This document shows, in pieces, positions 1-6,565 of a DNA stretch of 27,925 bases. Numbering within the stretch: the first letter of the stretch is position 1; each line of letters begins with the position of its first letter. The notes beneath the pieces were generated by a model. It saw only the letters and a program-made list of their open reading frames with translations, was not told the DNA's origin and did no database searches. Made by a program: the position numbers and the translations under genes. The stretch spans positions 1-27,925 of the forward strand of contig JBEKVE010000017.1 of assembly GCA_049514335.1 (NCBI GenBank), in the 5' to 3' direction. The stretch is from JBEKVE01 sp049514335. GTDB lineage: Bacteria > Actinomycetota > Acidimicrobiia > Acidimicrobiales > UBA8190.

Positions 1-2
1 CC

Positions 3-1022
3 GGCGACCGCAAGGGGGCGGTGGCCTACGGCTGGCGCCTGCTGGCGGCCTTCGACCGTCCCTTCGTGCTCGACGGGGTGGAGTGCTTCGTGTCGGCGAG
101 CGTGGGCGTGGCCCTGGGGGTGCGTGGCGACGACCCCGACGACGTGCTGCGCCAGGCCGACGCGGCCATGTACCACGCCAAGCAGGGCGGCCGGGCCCGG
201 GTCGAGGTCTTCGACGAGACCCTCACCGCCCGGGCCGCGGCGCGCATCGAGATCGAATCCTCGCTCCACCAGGCGCTGCTCGGCGACCAGCTGTCGGTGG
301 TGTACCAGCCAGTGGTGGCCATCGACTCCGGGGACATGGTCGGGGTGGAGGCCCTGGTGCGGTGGGAGCACCCCGAGCGGGGCATGGTGCCCCCGCTCGA
401 GTTCATCCCCATCGCCGAGGAGTCCGGGCTCATCCTGCAGATCGGGCGGTGGGTGCTCGTGCGGGCCTGCACCCAGGCCGCCGAGTGGATCGCCAGGTTC
501 GGCGACGCCTCGAGCTTCTCCGTGAGCGTCAACGTGTCGAACCGACAGCTCGAGCACGACCGGATGATCGCCGAGGTGACCGCGGCGCTCGACGAGAGCG
601 GCCTGCCACCGTCGTGCCTGGTCCTCGAGATCACCGAGAGCTTCTTCATCCGCGACCTCGAGGCGTCGGTGCGGCGCCTCCAGGCCCTGCGCAACCTCGG
701 GGTGCGCATCGCCATCGACGACTTCGGGACGGGGTTCTCCTCGCTCAACTCCCTGTCGCGCCTGCCCATCGACGTGGTGAAGATCGACAAGTCCTTCATC
801 GACGCCCTGGGCACCCGTTATGACGCCGTCATCGGCGCCGTGGTCGAGGTGGCAGGTGCCTTCGACCTCACCGTCGTGGCCGAGGGCATCGAGCGCGAGG
901 AGCAGCGCGATCGCCTGCAAGACCTCGGGTGCCGCTTCGCCCAGGGCTTCTACTTCGGCAAGCCCGCCTCACCCGAGGCGCTCAGCCACCTGTTCGTCCC
1001 TCGCGACGTCCGGGCGCTCTGA
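3..1022 (+). CDS. GGDEF-EAL c-di-GMP signalling protein, 3' part
   Basis: The reading frame is open from the first bases of the window, so the gene starts upstream; the GTG at 21 is an internal valine. The first ~60 visible residues are the end of a GGDEF domain (FVSASVGVA, then ADAAMYHAKQGGR). The rest is a complete EAL phosphodiesterase domain: VEALVRW near nt 345-365, NVSNRQL near 530, LVLEITES near 620, AIDDFGTGFSSL near 712-750, VVKIDKSFI near 775, VVAEGIE near 875, and AQGFYFGKP near 940. All residues normally needed to bind metal and hydrolyse c-di-GMP appear present, so an active phosphodiesterase is expected. Whether the GGDEF half is catalytic cannot be seen. It ends 560 bases before the convergent epimerase gene. 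A second GGDEF gene lies at 19271. Confidence 0.95.
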   Translation, partial: GDRKGAVAYGWRLLAAFDRPFVLDGVECFVSASVGVALGVRGDDPDDVLRQADAAMYHAKQGGRARVEVFDETLTARAAARIEIESSLHQALLGDQLSVVYQPVVAIDSGDMVGVEALVRWEHPERGMVPPLEFIPIAEESGLILQIGRWVLVRACTQAAEWIARFGDASSFSVSVNVSNRQLEHDRMIAEVTAALDESGLPPSCLVLEITESFFIRDLEASVRRLQALRNLGVRIAIDDFGTGFSSLNSLSRLPIDVVKIDKSFIDALGTRYDAVIGAVVEVAGAFDLTVVAEGIEREEQRDRLQDLGCRFAQGFYFGKPASPEALSHLFVPRDVRAL

Positions 1023-1132
1023 GGTTCGGGGCCCGGAGCTCCTGAGCGGGGTGTCAGCTCGGCACATGCGTGAGGCCGGTCCGGATCTCGGTTTCCCACT
1101 CACCGTTACACGCATCAGACACGCTCGGATCC

Positions 1133-1292
1133 ATGAATCGGGGGGACGACGTTCCGGCTGTTGGAGGCGCTTGAGGACGCCCGACTCGCCATGCGCGAGG
1201 TTGCGCTTGCTCCCGGACTGCACGACGAGCTGGCCACTGTGATCCGGCTTCTCCACGGCAGGCTTGGCTTCGACGAAGGAGGCGTGCTGTGA
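1133..1292 (+). pseudogene. Small ORF, apparently frameshifted at a G6 run
   Basis: An open frame runs from 1137 to the TGA at 1290-1292 and encodes LLEALEDARLAMREVALA followed by PGLHDELATVIRLLHGRLGF, which looks like a small helical protein. The only good upstream ATG (1133) is in another frame and hits a stop at 1172. The two frames meet at a run of six G (1140-1145); removing one G would give a continuous protein beginning MNRGTTFRLLEALEDARLAM. Alternatives without a frameshift are TTG at 1161 (43 residues) or ATG at 1191 (33 residues). The stop overlaps the GTG of the next small gene (GTGA at 1289-1292), which supports the frame being real and coupled. I do not recognise the family. Confidence 0.4.
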
Positions 1293-1462
1293 GCCAGCCG
1301 ACGGTCTTGCTACCGGCGGAGGCGGCGCGCCGCCTGGGCGTTCCGACCCGGGTCGTGATCCAGGCAATGTACGAGAAGAAGCTCCCGCGAGTCCGCCTTG
1401 CTGACGGAACTCTGGGCGTGCCATCTGACTCCGTGGAGGACTTCCAGGTTCCAACGGTGTAG
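1289..1462 (+). CDS. Excisionase-like small helix-turn-helix protein (57 aa)
   Basis: GTG at 1289 overlaps the preceding stop. The 57-residue product reads LPAEAARRLGVPTRVVIQAM, then EKKLPRVRLADGTLGVPSDS, then VEDF. This is the layout of the MerR-like helix-turn-helix of excisionase-family proteins: an A-A-x-x-L-G-V turn, a recognition helix, a basic 'wing' with LPxVRL, then a short V-P-xx-S/A-V-xx-F closing helix. Such proteins bind DNA and control excision by a recombinase, or act as small regulators. No integrase lies beside it here, and the surrounding 560 bases are less GC-biased than the flanks, so it may be a leftover of an integrated element. Family assignment is by pattern only. Confidence 0.6.
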   Translation: MSQPTVLLPAEAARRLGVPTRVVIQAMYEKKLPRVRLADGTLGVPSDSVEDFQVPTV

Positions 1463-1581
1463 GCCTGGACCGGCCGGTAGGTGTGGGCCGAGGTCCAAGT
1501 GGGTTTGGCCATGGCGTCCGGGCAGGATCGGGTCGAAACAGCACCCTGAACCATCCACCTGTGTCCCACCTGTTGCCGAAC
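1463..1581. other. Short gap between excisionase-like gene and epimerase 3' end
   Basis: No gene is supported here. It holds a 10-base palindrome ACCGGCCGGT (1469-1478) and a direct repeat CCACCTGT at 1555-1562 and 1566-1573, 11 bases apart. Long minus-strand open frames crossing 970-1770 have arginine/serine-rich shadow-like translations and no recognisable domain, so I do not call them. Confidence 0.4.
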
Positions 1582-2517
1582 TCAGCGGGGAGTGATGCCC
1601 CACCGCCCCGTCCACGAGCCACCGGGCTCGAGGCGCAGAAGGTCCTGGCCGGATCGAAAGGCGTCGGGCGGACAGGTCATCGGTTCGACTGCCACCGCGC
1701 TGCGGCGCCGCTCGGGAGGCTCGAGCGTGTCTCCGGTGTACAGCATGACGTAGTCGAAGCTGTCGTCCATCCACAGCGTCACGCCGCGGCCCCCCGGATC
1801 GTCGAGGTCCACTCTGACGAGGCCGTCGGGATCGGGCTGGAGATCGGTGAAGGCGGTGTCGAGCCGAGTCGTGCCCACCCAGCGCGGCGTGCGGAAGTCG
1901 TACTCGGAACCTGCGACGGCCGTGCTCGAGGTGGGAAGCCCCCGCTCATCGGTGACGAGCCTCCTGCGGGCCGGCACGAGGAGCGACGCCGTGTCGATGG
2001 TGGAGCTCGACACGGCCAGGTAGGGGTGGAAGCCGATGCCGAAGGGCACCGCCACACGGTCGATGTTGGTGGCACCCGCCGTCACCGAGAGACCGTCGCG
2101 TCCGAGCCGGTACTCCATGGTGAGCGCGAGTTGCCACGGGTAGCCCGGCTGGGCATGCAGGGTGCATCCCAGGCACAGCACGTTCTGGGCCCGTGACAGG
2201 ACCTGCCAGGGAAGCCACCGCACGAGTCCGTGGATGGCGTTGTGGCGTTCGGGCTCGTCGAGCGCGGCCGCGGCGCTGCGGCCCTCGAAGCTGTAGCGGC
2301 CGTCACCGAGCCGGTTCGGCCAGGGCGCCAGCACCTGACCGCGTCCGCCTTCGCACATGTCGTCGAGCGCGAATCCGTCGAGCACGTCGGCACCGTCCAC
2401 CGCGTAGCTGCGGATGGTGGCACCGACCTCGGTCACCACGAGCTGCTGGCGCCCGTGCCCGATGCCGTGTTGCTCGCCTGACGGGGCGCTCTGGTGGGTC
2501 GTGGTCGTGGCGGGCAA
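1582..2517 (-). CDS. Aldose 1-epimerase family protein
   Basis: The 311-residue product matches the galactose mutarotase/aldose-1-epimerase family (beta-sandwich fold) that interconverts alpha and beta anomers of sugars in the cytoplasm. Visible signature residues are the histidine in NAIHGLVRW (about H96), the histidine in GFHPYLA (about H164), an aspartate in TRLDTAFTD (about D220) and the probable catalytic base glutamate in VAVEPMTCPPDAF (about E278). The frame stays open far upstream across the divergent surE gene, but homology begins only at about HGRQQLVVTEVGATIRSY. The only plausible start just ahead of this is TTG at 2517; no ATG or GTG fits, and the start is therefore uncertain. It is divergent from surE and convergent with the small genes to its left. 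Substrate cannot be told from sequence. Confidence 0.88.
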   Translation of the reverse strand: MPATTTTHQSAPSGEQHGIGHGRQQLVVTEVGATIRSYAVDGADVLDGFALDDMCEGGRGQVLAPWPNRLGDGRYSFEGRSAAAALDEPERHNAIHGLVRWLPWQVLSRAQNVLCLGCTLHAQPGYPWQLALTMEYRLGRDGLSVTAGATNIDRVAVPFGIGFHPYLAVSSSTIDTASLLVPARRRLVTDERGLPTSSTAVAGSEYDFRTPRWVGTTRLDTAFTDLQPDPDGLVRVDLDDPGGRGVTLWMDDSFDYVMLYTGDTLEPPERRRSAVAVEPMTCPPDAFRSGQDLLRLEPGGSWTGRWGITPR

Positions 2518-2602
2518 GGGTCGTCTCGGATCCGGTCGTCGGGGATGACGTCGTGTCCCCGCCACCGTCGCTCGCGGGCGGGGAGCGGTGCGCGGGCACC
2601 GG

Positions 2603-2608
2603 TATGGT
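2603..2608 (+). promoter_or_regulatory. Candidate -10 element of surE
   Basis: TATGGT fits the actinobacterial TANNNT -10 pattern and lies 53 bases before the surE start, in the gap shared with the divergent epimerase. No clear -35 is visible. It predicts a leader of about 45 bases. Confidence 0.4.
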
Positions 2609-2661
2609 AGACGGCGCAGGCCCCGTCGGCGCTGGACGACGGGGCGCCCCCGGGGAGGACC

Positions 2662-3561
2662 GTGCGGATCCTGGTCACCAACGACGACGGCGTGCGCGCC
2701 CCGGGCATCGCCGCGTTGGCGTCGATCGCCGCATCGAGCGGCCACGACGTCGTGGTGGTGGCTCCCCTGATCGACTACAGCGGGTCGGGCGCCGCCGTCG
2801 GCCCGGTCCACTCCCGCGACGGTGTCGACTACGAGTCCCACGTCATCGAGGGCCTGGGCGACATCCCCACCTACGGCATCGACGGACCACCGGCGCTGGC
2901 GGTCATCCTGGCCTGCGTGGGCGGCTTCGGGCCGCGCCCCGACGTCGTGTTGTCGGGCATCAACCACGGCATCAACGTGGGCCGCTCCGCCATGCACTCG
3001 GGAACGGTGGGGGCCGCCCTGACGGGCGCGCACTTCGGGCTCCGGTGCCTGGCGGTGTCGATCCGCTGGGGCGAGGACCCGGTGCCGTGGGACACCCCGG
3101 CCACGCTGGCCGGTGCCCTCGTCCCCGTGCTGGCCGACGCGCCGGCCGGGACGACGCTCAACCTGAACGTCCCCAACGTCGCTCTCGACGCCCTCCCCGG
3201 CCTGCGCCGGGGGCACCTGGGGCGGGGGGGCACCATCCGCTCGGCCGTGCACGATCCCGGCAACGAGGCGGCGACGCTCCCCCACGTGGCCCTCCCCCCG
3301 GGTCCGAGCGGATCCTTGCGTCTGGACCTGACCGCCCCCGGGACGAGCGCGGCGGCCGGAGCCGACACCGACGCCGGTCTGCTGGCCCGCGGGTACGCCT
3401 CGCTCACCGCCCTCGTGGGGGTGCGCGAGGCCGAGGCGGAAGCGGGGTCCGGCGACGCCGTTGCGGCGGCCCTCGAGGCGCTCTACGCCGTCCCCGGCGT
3501 GGCCCCCGGAGCGGAGCCGCCGGCCGGGCTCGACGGCGCTCCCGGGGGCCCGACAGGCTGA
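2662..3561 (+). CDS. surE: 5'/3'-nucleotidase SurE
   Basis: The 299-residue protein begins MRILVTNDDGVRAPGI, with the metal-binding aspartates of SurE at D8/D9 and the second hallmark SGINHGINVG at about residues 98-107, followed by SGTVGAA. SurE is a cytoplasmic metal-dependent phosphatase that dephosphorylates 5'- and 3'-nucleoside monophosphates and is linked to stationary-phase survival. The GTG start at 2662 is preceded by GGGGAGGA at a good distance. The length is somewhat above the roughly 250-residue norm because of a glycine/alanine-rich tail (last ~50 residues) that is probably unstructured. It stands alone, divergent from the epimerase, and is followed by a long non-coding leader. 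Confidence 0.96.
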   Translation: MRILVTNDDGVRAPGIAALASIAASSGHDVVVVAPLIDYSGSGAAVGPVHSRDGVDYESHVIEGLGDIPTYGIDGPPALAVILACVGGFGPRPDVVLSGINHGINVGRSAMHSGTVGAALTGAHFGLRCLAVSIRWGEDPVPWDTPATLAGALVPVLADAPAGTTLNLNVPNVALDALPGLRRGHLGRGGTIRSAVHDPGNEAATLPHVALPPGPSGSLRLDLTAPGTSAAAGADTDAGLLARGYASLTALVGVREAEAEAGSGDAVAAALEALYAVPGVAPGAEPPAGLDGAPGGPTG

Positions 3562-3704
3562 TCGCGCCGTCCCCCGGCGGGGGCGACCCGGTCCCCCCAC
3601 GGCTGCCCCCGGCTGACGAAGAAACCCCAGGTCACGACGGCGGAACACCGGATCCCGGCCGTGGCACGGCGGGCCCGCCCACGGCCCCCGGGCGGCCCCG
3701 TGGC

Positions 3705-3732
3705 TTGCGCACGGGCGAACAAGCGGTAACCT
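3705..3732 (+). promoter_or_regulatory. Candidate promoter of the Rpf leader transcript
   Basis: TTGCGC at 3705-3710 and TAACCT at 3727-3732 are spaced by 16 bases and fit -35/-10 elements. They would start transcription near 3739, about 370 bases before the Rpf-like gene. Confidence 0.45.
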
Positions 3733-3750
3733 GCAGGGCAACTCAAGCCA

Positions 3751-3920
3751 TCGGCTGAGTCCACGCGGCAGCGGCGGAGGCTGTCGCCCGGGCCCTCAGG
3801 GCCCCGCTCATGTGGACCGCCCCGGCACCTCACCGTCTTGGCGCCGCGCGCCCCGACGGCGTCCGGCCCTTCCGCGGCATTCGACCGCCCCTGCCCGCCG
3901 ACCCGTCACGCCCAGCCCGA
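3751..3920 (+). ncRNA. Structured 5' leader of rpf; possible divergent c-di-AMP (ydaO-type) riboswitch
   Basis: The 547 bases between surE and the Rpf-like start contain no supported gene. Part of this leader can fold: UCGGCU at 3751-3756 pairs with AGCCCGA at 3914-3920 (one bulge), enclosing about 160 bases. Inside, the 5' strand is followed by GAGUCC and the 3' strand is preceded by GACCCGUCACGCCCAGCCCG (3900-3919), which resembles the conserved ydaO segment around ACCCGUCAGCUAACC. A GGGCCC-UCA-GGGCCC hairpin lies near 3790-3805. c-di-AMP riboswitches are established upstream of Rpf and cell-wall hydrolase genes in actinobacteria, which motivated the comparison. The 5' half of the ydaO core is not clearly recognisable, so the class is a tentative inference; that this is a long structured leader is better supported. 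Confidence 0.35.
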
Positions 3921-3956
3921 GGAGGAAGTGCCTAACGCCGAACCCAGGGTCGCTCC

Positions 3957-3980
3957 GTCCGCACCTCGTTCGGACCTTTT
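3957..3980 (+). terminator. Terminator-like hairpin in the rpf leader (possible attenuator)
   Basis: GTCCG (3957-3961), a 9-base loop, CGGAC (3971-3975), then CTTTT (3976-3980). A short stem followed by T residues between the candidate aptamer and the gene is what a riboswitch-controlled intrinsic terminator would look like. The stem is only 5 bp, so it could be fortuitous. Confidence 0.4.
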
Positions 3981-4108
3981 GTCAGTCCAGGGCCGCCCGC
4001 CCTCCCCGGCGCCGGCTCCGCGAGACGAATGCTCACGTGACGGGCCACCCGCATTCCCAAGCCCACCTGGAGCCCTACGGGGATCCCGCGACTTCAAGGA
4101 GGCGCAAG

Positions 4109-4774
4109 ATGCGGAAGCACCGACTCTACGGCGTTGCCTTCGCCGTGCTGCTCGGAACGGGGCTGGCAAGCCACCGTCCGGGCGTTCCTCATCACGCCGC
4201 GGGCGTCGACAGCAGACGCCCCGGAATCAAGTTGGCATCGGTGGACCTACCCGCCGATGCCCCGAGCACAACACCCGACCCGTTGGTCGGGGGCACGGGC
4301 TTCGTCGTGCTCCGGCCACCGGCTCCACGCGCCGTGGACGCCCTGTGGTCCTGGAGGGCGGCGCTCGAACAGCAAGAGGCCCCACCCCCGCCGCCACCGC
4401 CGCCTCCGCCCGTACCGGCGGTGACGGTGCCACCGGCGCCTGCCACCCTGGCGGCGGTCACGAAGCCGGCATCCCACAGTGCGCCGGCGCCGGTGGTTGC
4501 CGCCGTCGCGCCGGTGACGGCCGCCACCGCTCCCGCCGGGGGCGTGTGGGCAGCCCTGCGCCAGTGCGAGTCGGGCGGGAACTACCGCGACGACACGGGC
4601 AACGGCTACTACGGGGCGTACCAGTTCAGCCTGGCCACGTGGCGCGGCCTGGGCCTGGGCGGCCTGCCCTCGGCGGCGACCCCCGCCGTGCAGGACCTGG
4701 CGGCGCACCGCCTGGAGGTGCGAAGCGGATGGGGCCAGTGGCCGGTGTGCTCTCGCCGGCTCCACCTGCTGTAG
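4109..4774 (+). CDS. Resuscitation-promoting-factor-like (transglycosylase-fold) secreted protein
   Basis: ATG at 4109 follows AAGGAGG at ideal spacing and gives a 221-residue precursor. An in-frame extension back to 3812 has no signal-peptide logic and lies in the leader. Residues ~5-20 form a hydrophobic signal sequence; ~90-145 are a proline/alanine-rich linker with a run of ten prolines; ~145-221 form an Rpf domain: VWAALRQCESGGNYRDDTGN, GYYGAYQFSLATWRGLG, and WGQWPVCSRRL. E154 in CESGGNY is the catalytic glutamate of the lysozyme-like fold, and C153/C214 are the usual disulfide pair. Such proteins cleave peptidoglycan outside the cell and promote regrowth of dormant actinobacteria. The long leader implies RNA-level control. 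Confidence 0.92.
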   Translation: MRKHRLYGVAFAVLLGTGLASHRPGVPHHAAGVDSRRPGIKLASVDLPADAPSTTPDPLVGGTGFVVLRPPAPRAVDALWSWRAALEQQEAPPPPPPPPPPVPAVTVPPAPATLAAVTKPASHSAPAPVVAAVAPVTAATAPAGGVWAALRQCESGGNYRDDTGNGYYGAYQFSLATWRGLGLGGLPSAATPAVQDLAAHRLEVRSGWGQWPVCSRRLHLL

Positions 4775-4790
4775 GGGCTCCACCTGCTGT
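4758..4790 (+). repeat. Tandem direct repeat spanning the rpf stop codon
   Basis: The 15-mer GGCTCCACCTGCTGT occurs at 4758-4772 and again at 4776-4790, an 18-base period with the TAG stop between. In frame the second copy would again read LHLL, so this looks like a recent small duplication at the 3' end. Confidence 0.85.
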
Positions 4791-4800
4791 CGGGACGAAC

Positions 4801-4823
4801 CCGGGGCGCCGTCGGCGCCCCGG
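4801..4823 (+). terminator. GC-rich hairpin after rpf
   Basis: CCGGGGCGCC (4801-4810), loop GTC, GGCGCCCCGG (4814-4823): a perfect 10-bp stem. It has no U-tract, as is common for actinobacterial terminators. It lies 27 bases after the rpf stop and 17 bases before the next -10 element. Confidence 0.6.
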
Positions 4824-4839
4824 GGGACGCCCCTGACGG

Positions 4840-4845
4840 TAGGGT
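4840..4845 (+). promoter_or_regulatory. -10 element of a leaderless transcript
   Basis: TAGGGT lies 6 bases before the ATG at 4852, a spacing that places transcription start at or next to the start codon. No convincing -35 is seen. Confidence 0.55.
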
Positions 4846-4851
4846 CGAGGC

Positions 4852-5913
4852 ATGGGCTCGCAGGCTGCGGCGCGCGGTGGGCCGGCGGCATCGACGCCCG
4901 TCGAGGACGGCGGTCGCGCCGTGGCAGCGGCACCTGATGCGGACATCGCCACGCCGGACGGTGACCCGGGGGCCCCGTCGAGTCGGGCCGGCGCTCGGTG
5001 GCGCGATCTCGTTGCCCTGGAACGGTCGATGGGCCGGCCCCTGTCGCGTATCGGCGCGCTCTTCGAGCGCCGGCCCTACGAAGAAGGGACGTTCGAGGTC
5101 GACGGCCTGCACCTGTTCTACGAGCGCCACGGTGCGGGCCCGCACGTGGTCGTCTTCCTGCACGGACTGCTCCTCGACAGCCAGCTCAACCGGCGCCTCG
5201 CCGCCGACCTGGCCGAACGCGGCGTCCAGGTGCTCCTGCTCGACCTTCCCGGCCACGGCCGTTCGGACAAGCCCCGCCACGCGTCGGCACACCGCATGGA
5301 CTCCTACGCCCACTACGTGGTCGCCCTCCTCGACGAGCTGGGCATCGACGAGGCGGTGGTGGGTGGCGTGTCGCTGGGCGCCAACGTGAGCCTCCAGGTG
5401 GCGGTGCAGGCCCCGACGCGCGTGTCCGGCCTGCTGGTGGAGATGCCGGTGCTCGAGTGGGCCGTCCCCGCAGCCGCCGCCGTCTTCCTCCCCATGCTCC
5501 TGGGGGTGCACTACGCCGCTCCCGTGGTGCGCCTGGTGGCCTCGGGCGTGCGACGCCTGCCGCGCACCCGCATCGCCCCGCTCGACAGCGTGCTCACCAT
5601 GCTGACGCTCGAGCCCGAAGAGGCGGCCGCCGTCCTCCACGGCATGCTGGTCGGGCCCATCACCCCCACCTATGAGGAGCGCCACGCCATCACGGTGCCC
5701 ACCCTGGTCATCGGGCACAAGATCGACTTCATCCATCCCTTCACCGACGCCGACCACCTCACCCGTCAGCTGCGCCAGGCCCGCCTGGTGGAGGCGCGCT
5801 CCATCCTCGAGCTGCGGATGGCGCCGGCCCGGCTCACAGCGGAGATCGCCGCCTTCCTCGACGACGTGTGGAGCGCCCCCGCCGCCGGGCACGAGCACGC
5901 CCTGCCTGCCTGA
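4852..5913 (+). CDS. Alpha/beta hydrolase fold protein
   Basis: The 353-residue protein has a variable ~70-residue N-terminal extension and then an alpha/beta hydrolase core: VVFLHGLLLDSQ (oxyanion region), LLLDLPGHGRSDKP, and the nucleophile elbow GVSLGAN with S174. The acid residue is probably D292 in GHKIDFIHPF. The catalytic histidine normally found before the last helix is not evident: the aligned stretch reads ARSILELRMAPARL. The protein may therefore use a non-standard histidine or be catalytically altered. A hydrophobic stretch (AAAAVFLPMLLGVHYAAPVV) in the cap could contact lipid. It stands alone; substrate is unknown. Confidence 0.85.
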   Translation: MGSQAAARGGPAASTPVEDGGRAVAAAPDADIATPDGDPGAPSSRAGARWRDLVALERSMGRPLSRIGALFERRPYEEGTFEVDGLHLFYERHGAGPHVVVFLHGLLLDSQLNRRLAADLAERGVQVLLLDLPGHGRSDKPRHASAHRMDSYAHYVVALLDELGIDEAVVGGVSLGANVSLQVAVQAPTRVSGLLVEMPVLEWAVPAAAAVFLPMLLGVHYAAPVVRLVASGVRRLPRTRIAPLDSVLTMLTLEPEEAAAVLHGMLVGPITPTYEERHAITVPTLVIGHKIDFIHPFTDADHLTRQLRQARLVEARSILELRMAPARLTAEIAAFLDDVWSAPAAGHEHALPA

Positions 5914-5916
5914 GAA

Positions 5917-5949
5917 GCGGCCGCGTGCGGCTCCCTGTGCGGGGGCCGC
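5917..5949. terminator. Hairpin between convergent genes
   Basis: GCGGCC (5917-5922) and GGCCGC (5944-5949) form a 6-bp stem between the hydrolase stop and the Rrf2 gene stop. It could end transcripts from both sides; no T-tract is present. Confidence 0.35.
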
Positions 5950-5955
5950 CGATGC

Positions 5956-6411
5956 TCAGCGCCGAGGGGCCCAGGCGTCGGGGTCCTCGGTGAGCTTGGC
6001 CACCGTCCGGGGCAGACGCCCCGCCACCACGTCCTCCAGGGTCACCCGCTCGAGCACGTTGCGCATGCTCGCCCGGACCGCCACCCACACGTCCTGGAGG
6101 TGCACCGCCGCCCCTTCGTAGTGGGCGGCCTCGGGGCGCAGGCCGCGCACCTCGGCCAGGGGGCCGTCGAGGGCCCGCATGACGTCGGCCACGGTGATCT
6201 CCGCCGCGGGGCGGGCCAGGCGGTACCCACCGTCAGCGCCGCGCTGGCTGGACACGATGCCCGCCCGGCGCAGGTCGATGAGGATCGCCCCCAGGAACCG
6301 GGCCGGGAGTTTCTGCTCCTCGGCCAGGGCTTCCGCCGTGGCGGGCTCCCCCCGGTCGGCCAGCGCCAACAGGGCGCGCATGCCGTAGTCAACCTTGGCC
6401 GGGATGTGCAC
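5956..6411 (-). CDS. Rrf2 family transcriptional regulator without cluster cysteines
   Basis: The 151-residue product shows the Rrf2 winged-helix layout: MHIPAKVDYGMRALLALADR, then AEEQKLPARFLGAILIDLRR, AGIVSSQRGADGGYRLARPA, then ITVADVMRALDGPL. Rrf2 proteins are dimeric repressors or activators; many ligate an Fe-S cluster through three cysteines in the region after the wing. This one has no cysteine at all, so it must sense a non-cluster signal or act through a partner, as CymR-type members do. GTG at 6411 is chosen because it matches the family N-terminus, although a GGAG sits directly against it. It is divergent from pstS with a 154-base shared regulatory region, suggesting autoregulation and possibly control of the pst operon. 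Confidence 0.9.
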   Translation of the reverse strand: MHIPAKVDYGMRALLALADRGEPATAEALAEEQKLPARFLGAILIDLRRAGIVSSQRGADGGYRLARPAAEITVADVMRALDGPLAEVRGLRPEAAHYEGAAVHLQDVWVAVRASMRNVLERVTLEDVVAGRLPRTVAKLTEDPDAWAPRR

Positions 6412-6460
6412 CTCCGGATTCTGCCCTCCCCGGGTCGGCGACGCCCGTCGAGAGGCCCAC

Positions 6461-6535
6461 TGGACATTCCCGGGCTGCTGCTTCTACTATTCCTATCGAA
6501 TCACTGCATTTACTTGTTTTTCCGAACAGGCCTGT
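6461..6535 (+). promoter_or_regulatory. rrf2/pstS intergenic control region with promoter and two palindromes
   Basis: This is an unusually AT-rich patch. TGGACA (6461-6466) and TACTAT (6485-6490), 18 bases apart, fit a promoter toward pstS starting near 6497. ATTC-CTATC-GAAT (6489-6501) is an inverted repeat overlapping that -10/start region, as expected for a repressor site. ACAGGCCTGT (6526-6535) is a perfect palindrome further downstream. Binding of the neighbouring Rrf2 protein to either is an inference. Confidence 0.5.
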
Positions 6536-6565
6536 CCGACAGGGCGCGGCCGAGAGGAGCGGGGC

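Noticed and set aside
1681..1690. GGTTCGACT as a tRNA T-arm
   Set aside because: It lies inside the epimerase coding sequence and no acceptor stem or anticodon arm can be built around it.
969..1774. Minus-strand open frames across the small-gene gap
   Set aside because: No domain, low-complexity Arg/Ser/Pro content, and one overlaps both the EAL gene and the epimerase in antisense.
2518..3741. Long minus-strand open frame extending the epimerase to 719 residues
   Set aside because: The extension is Arg/Gly/Pro/His-rich with no domain, lies antisense to the well-supported surE gene, and epimerase homology begins only near 2480.
3812..4108. Upstream in-frame extension of the Rpf-like protein
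   Set aside because: The AAGGAGG site and signal peptide fit ATG 4109; the upstream part lies in the structured leader.
6395..6565. Upstream in-frame extension of PstS
   Set aside because: It crosses the AT-rich promoter region; GTG 6566 has a good ribosome-binding site and a signal peptide soon after.
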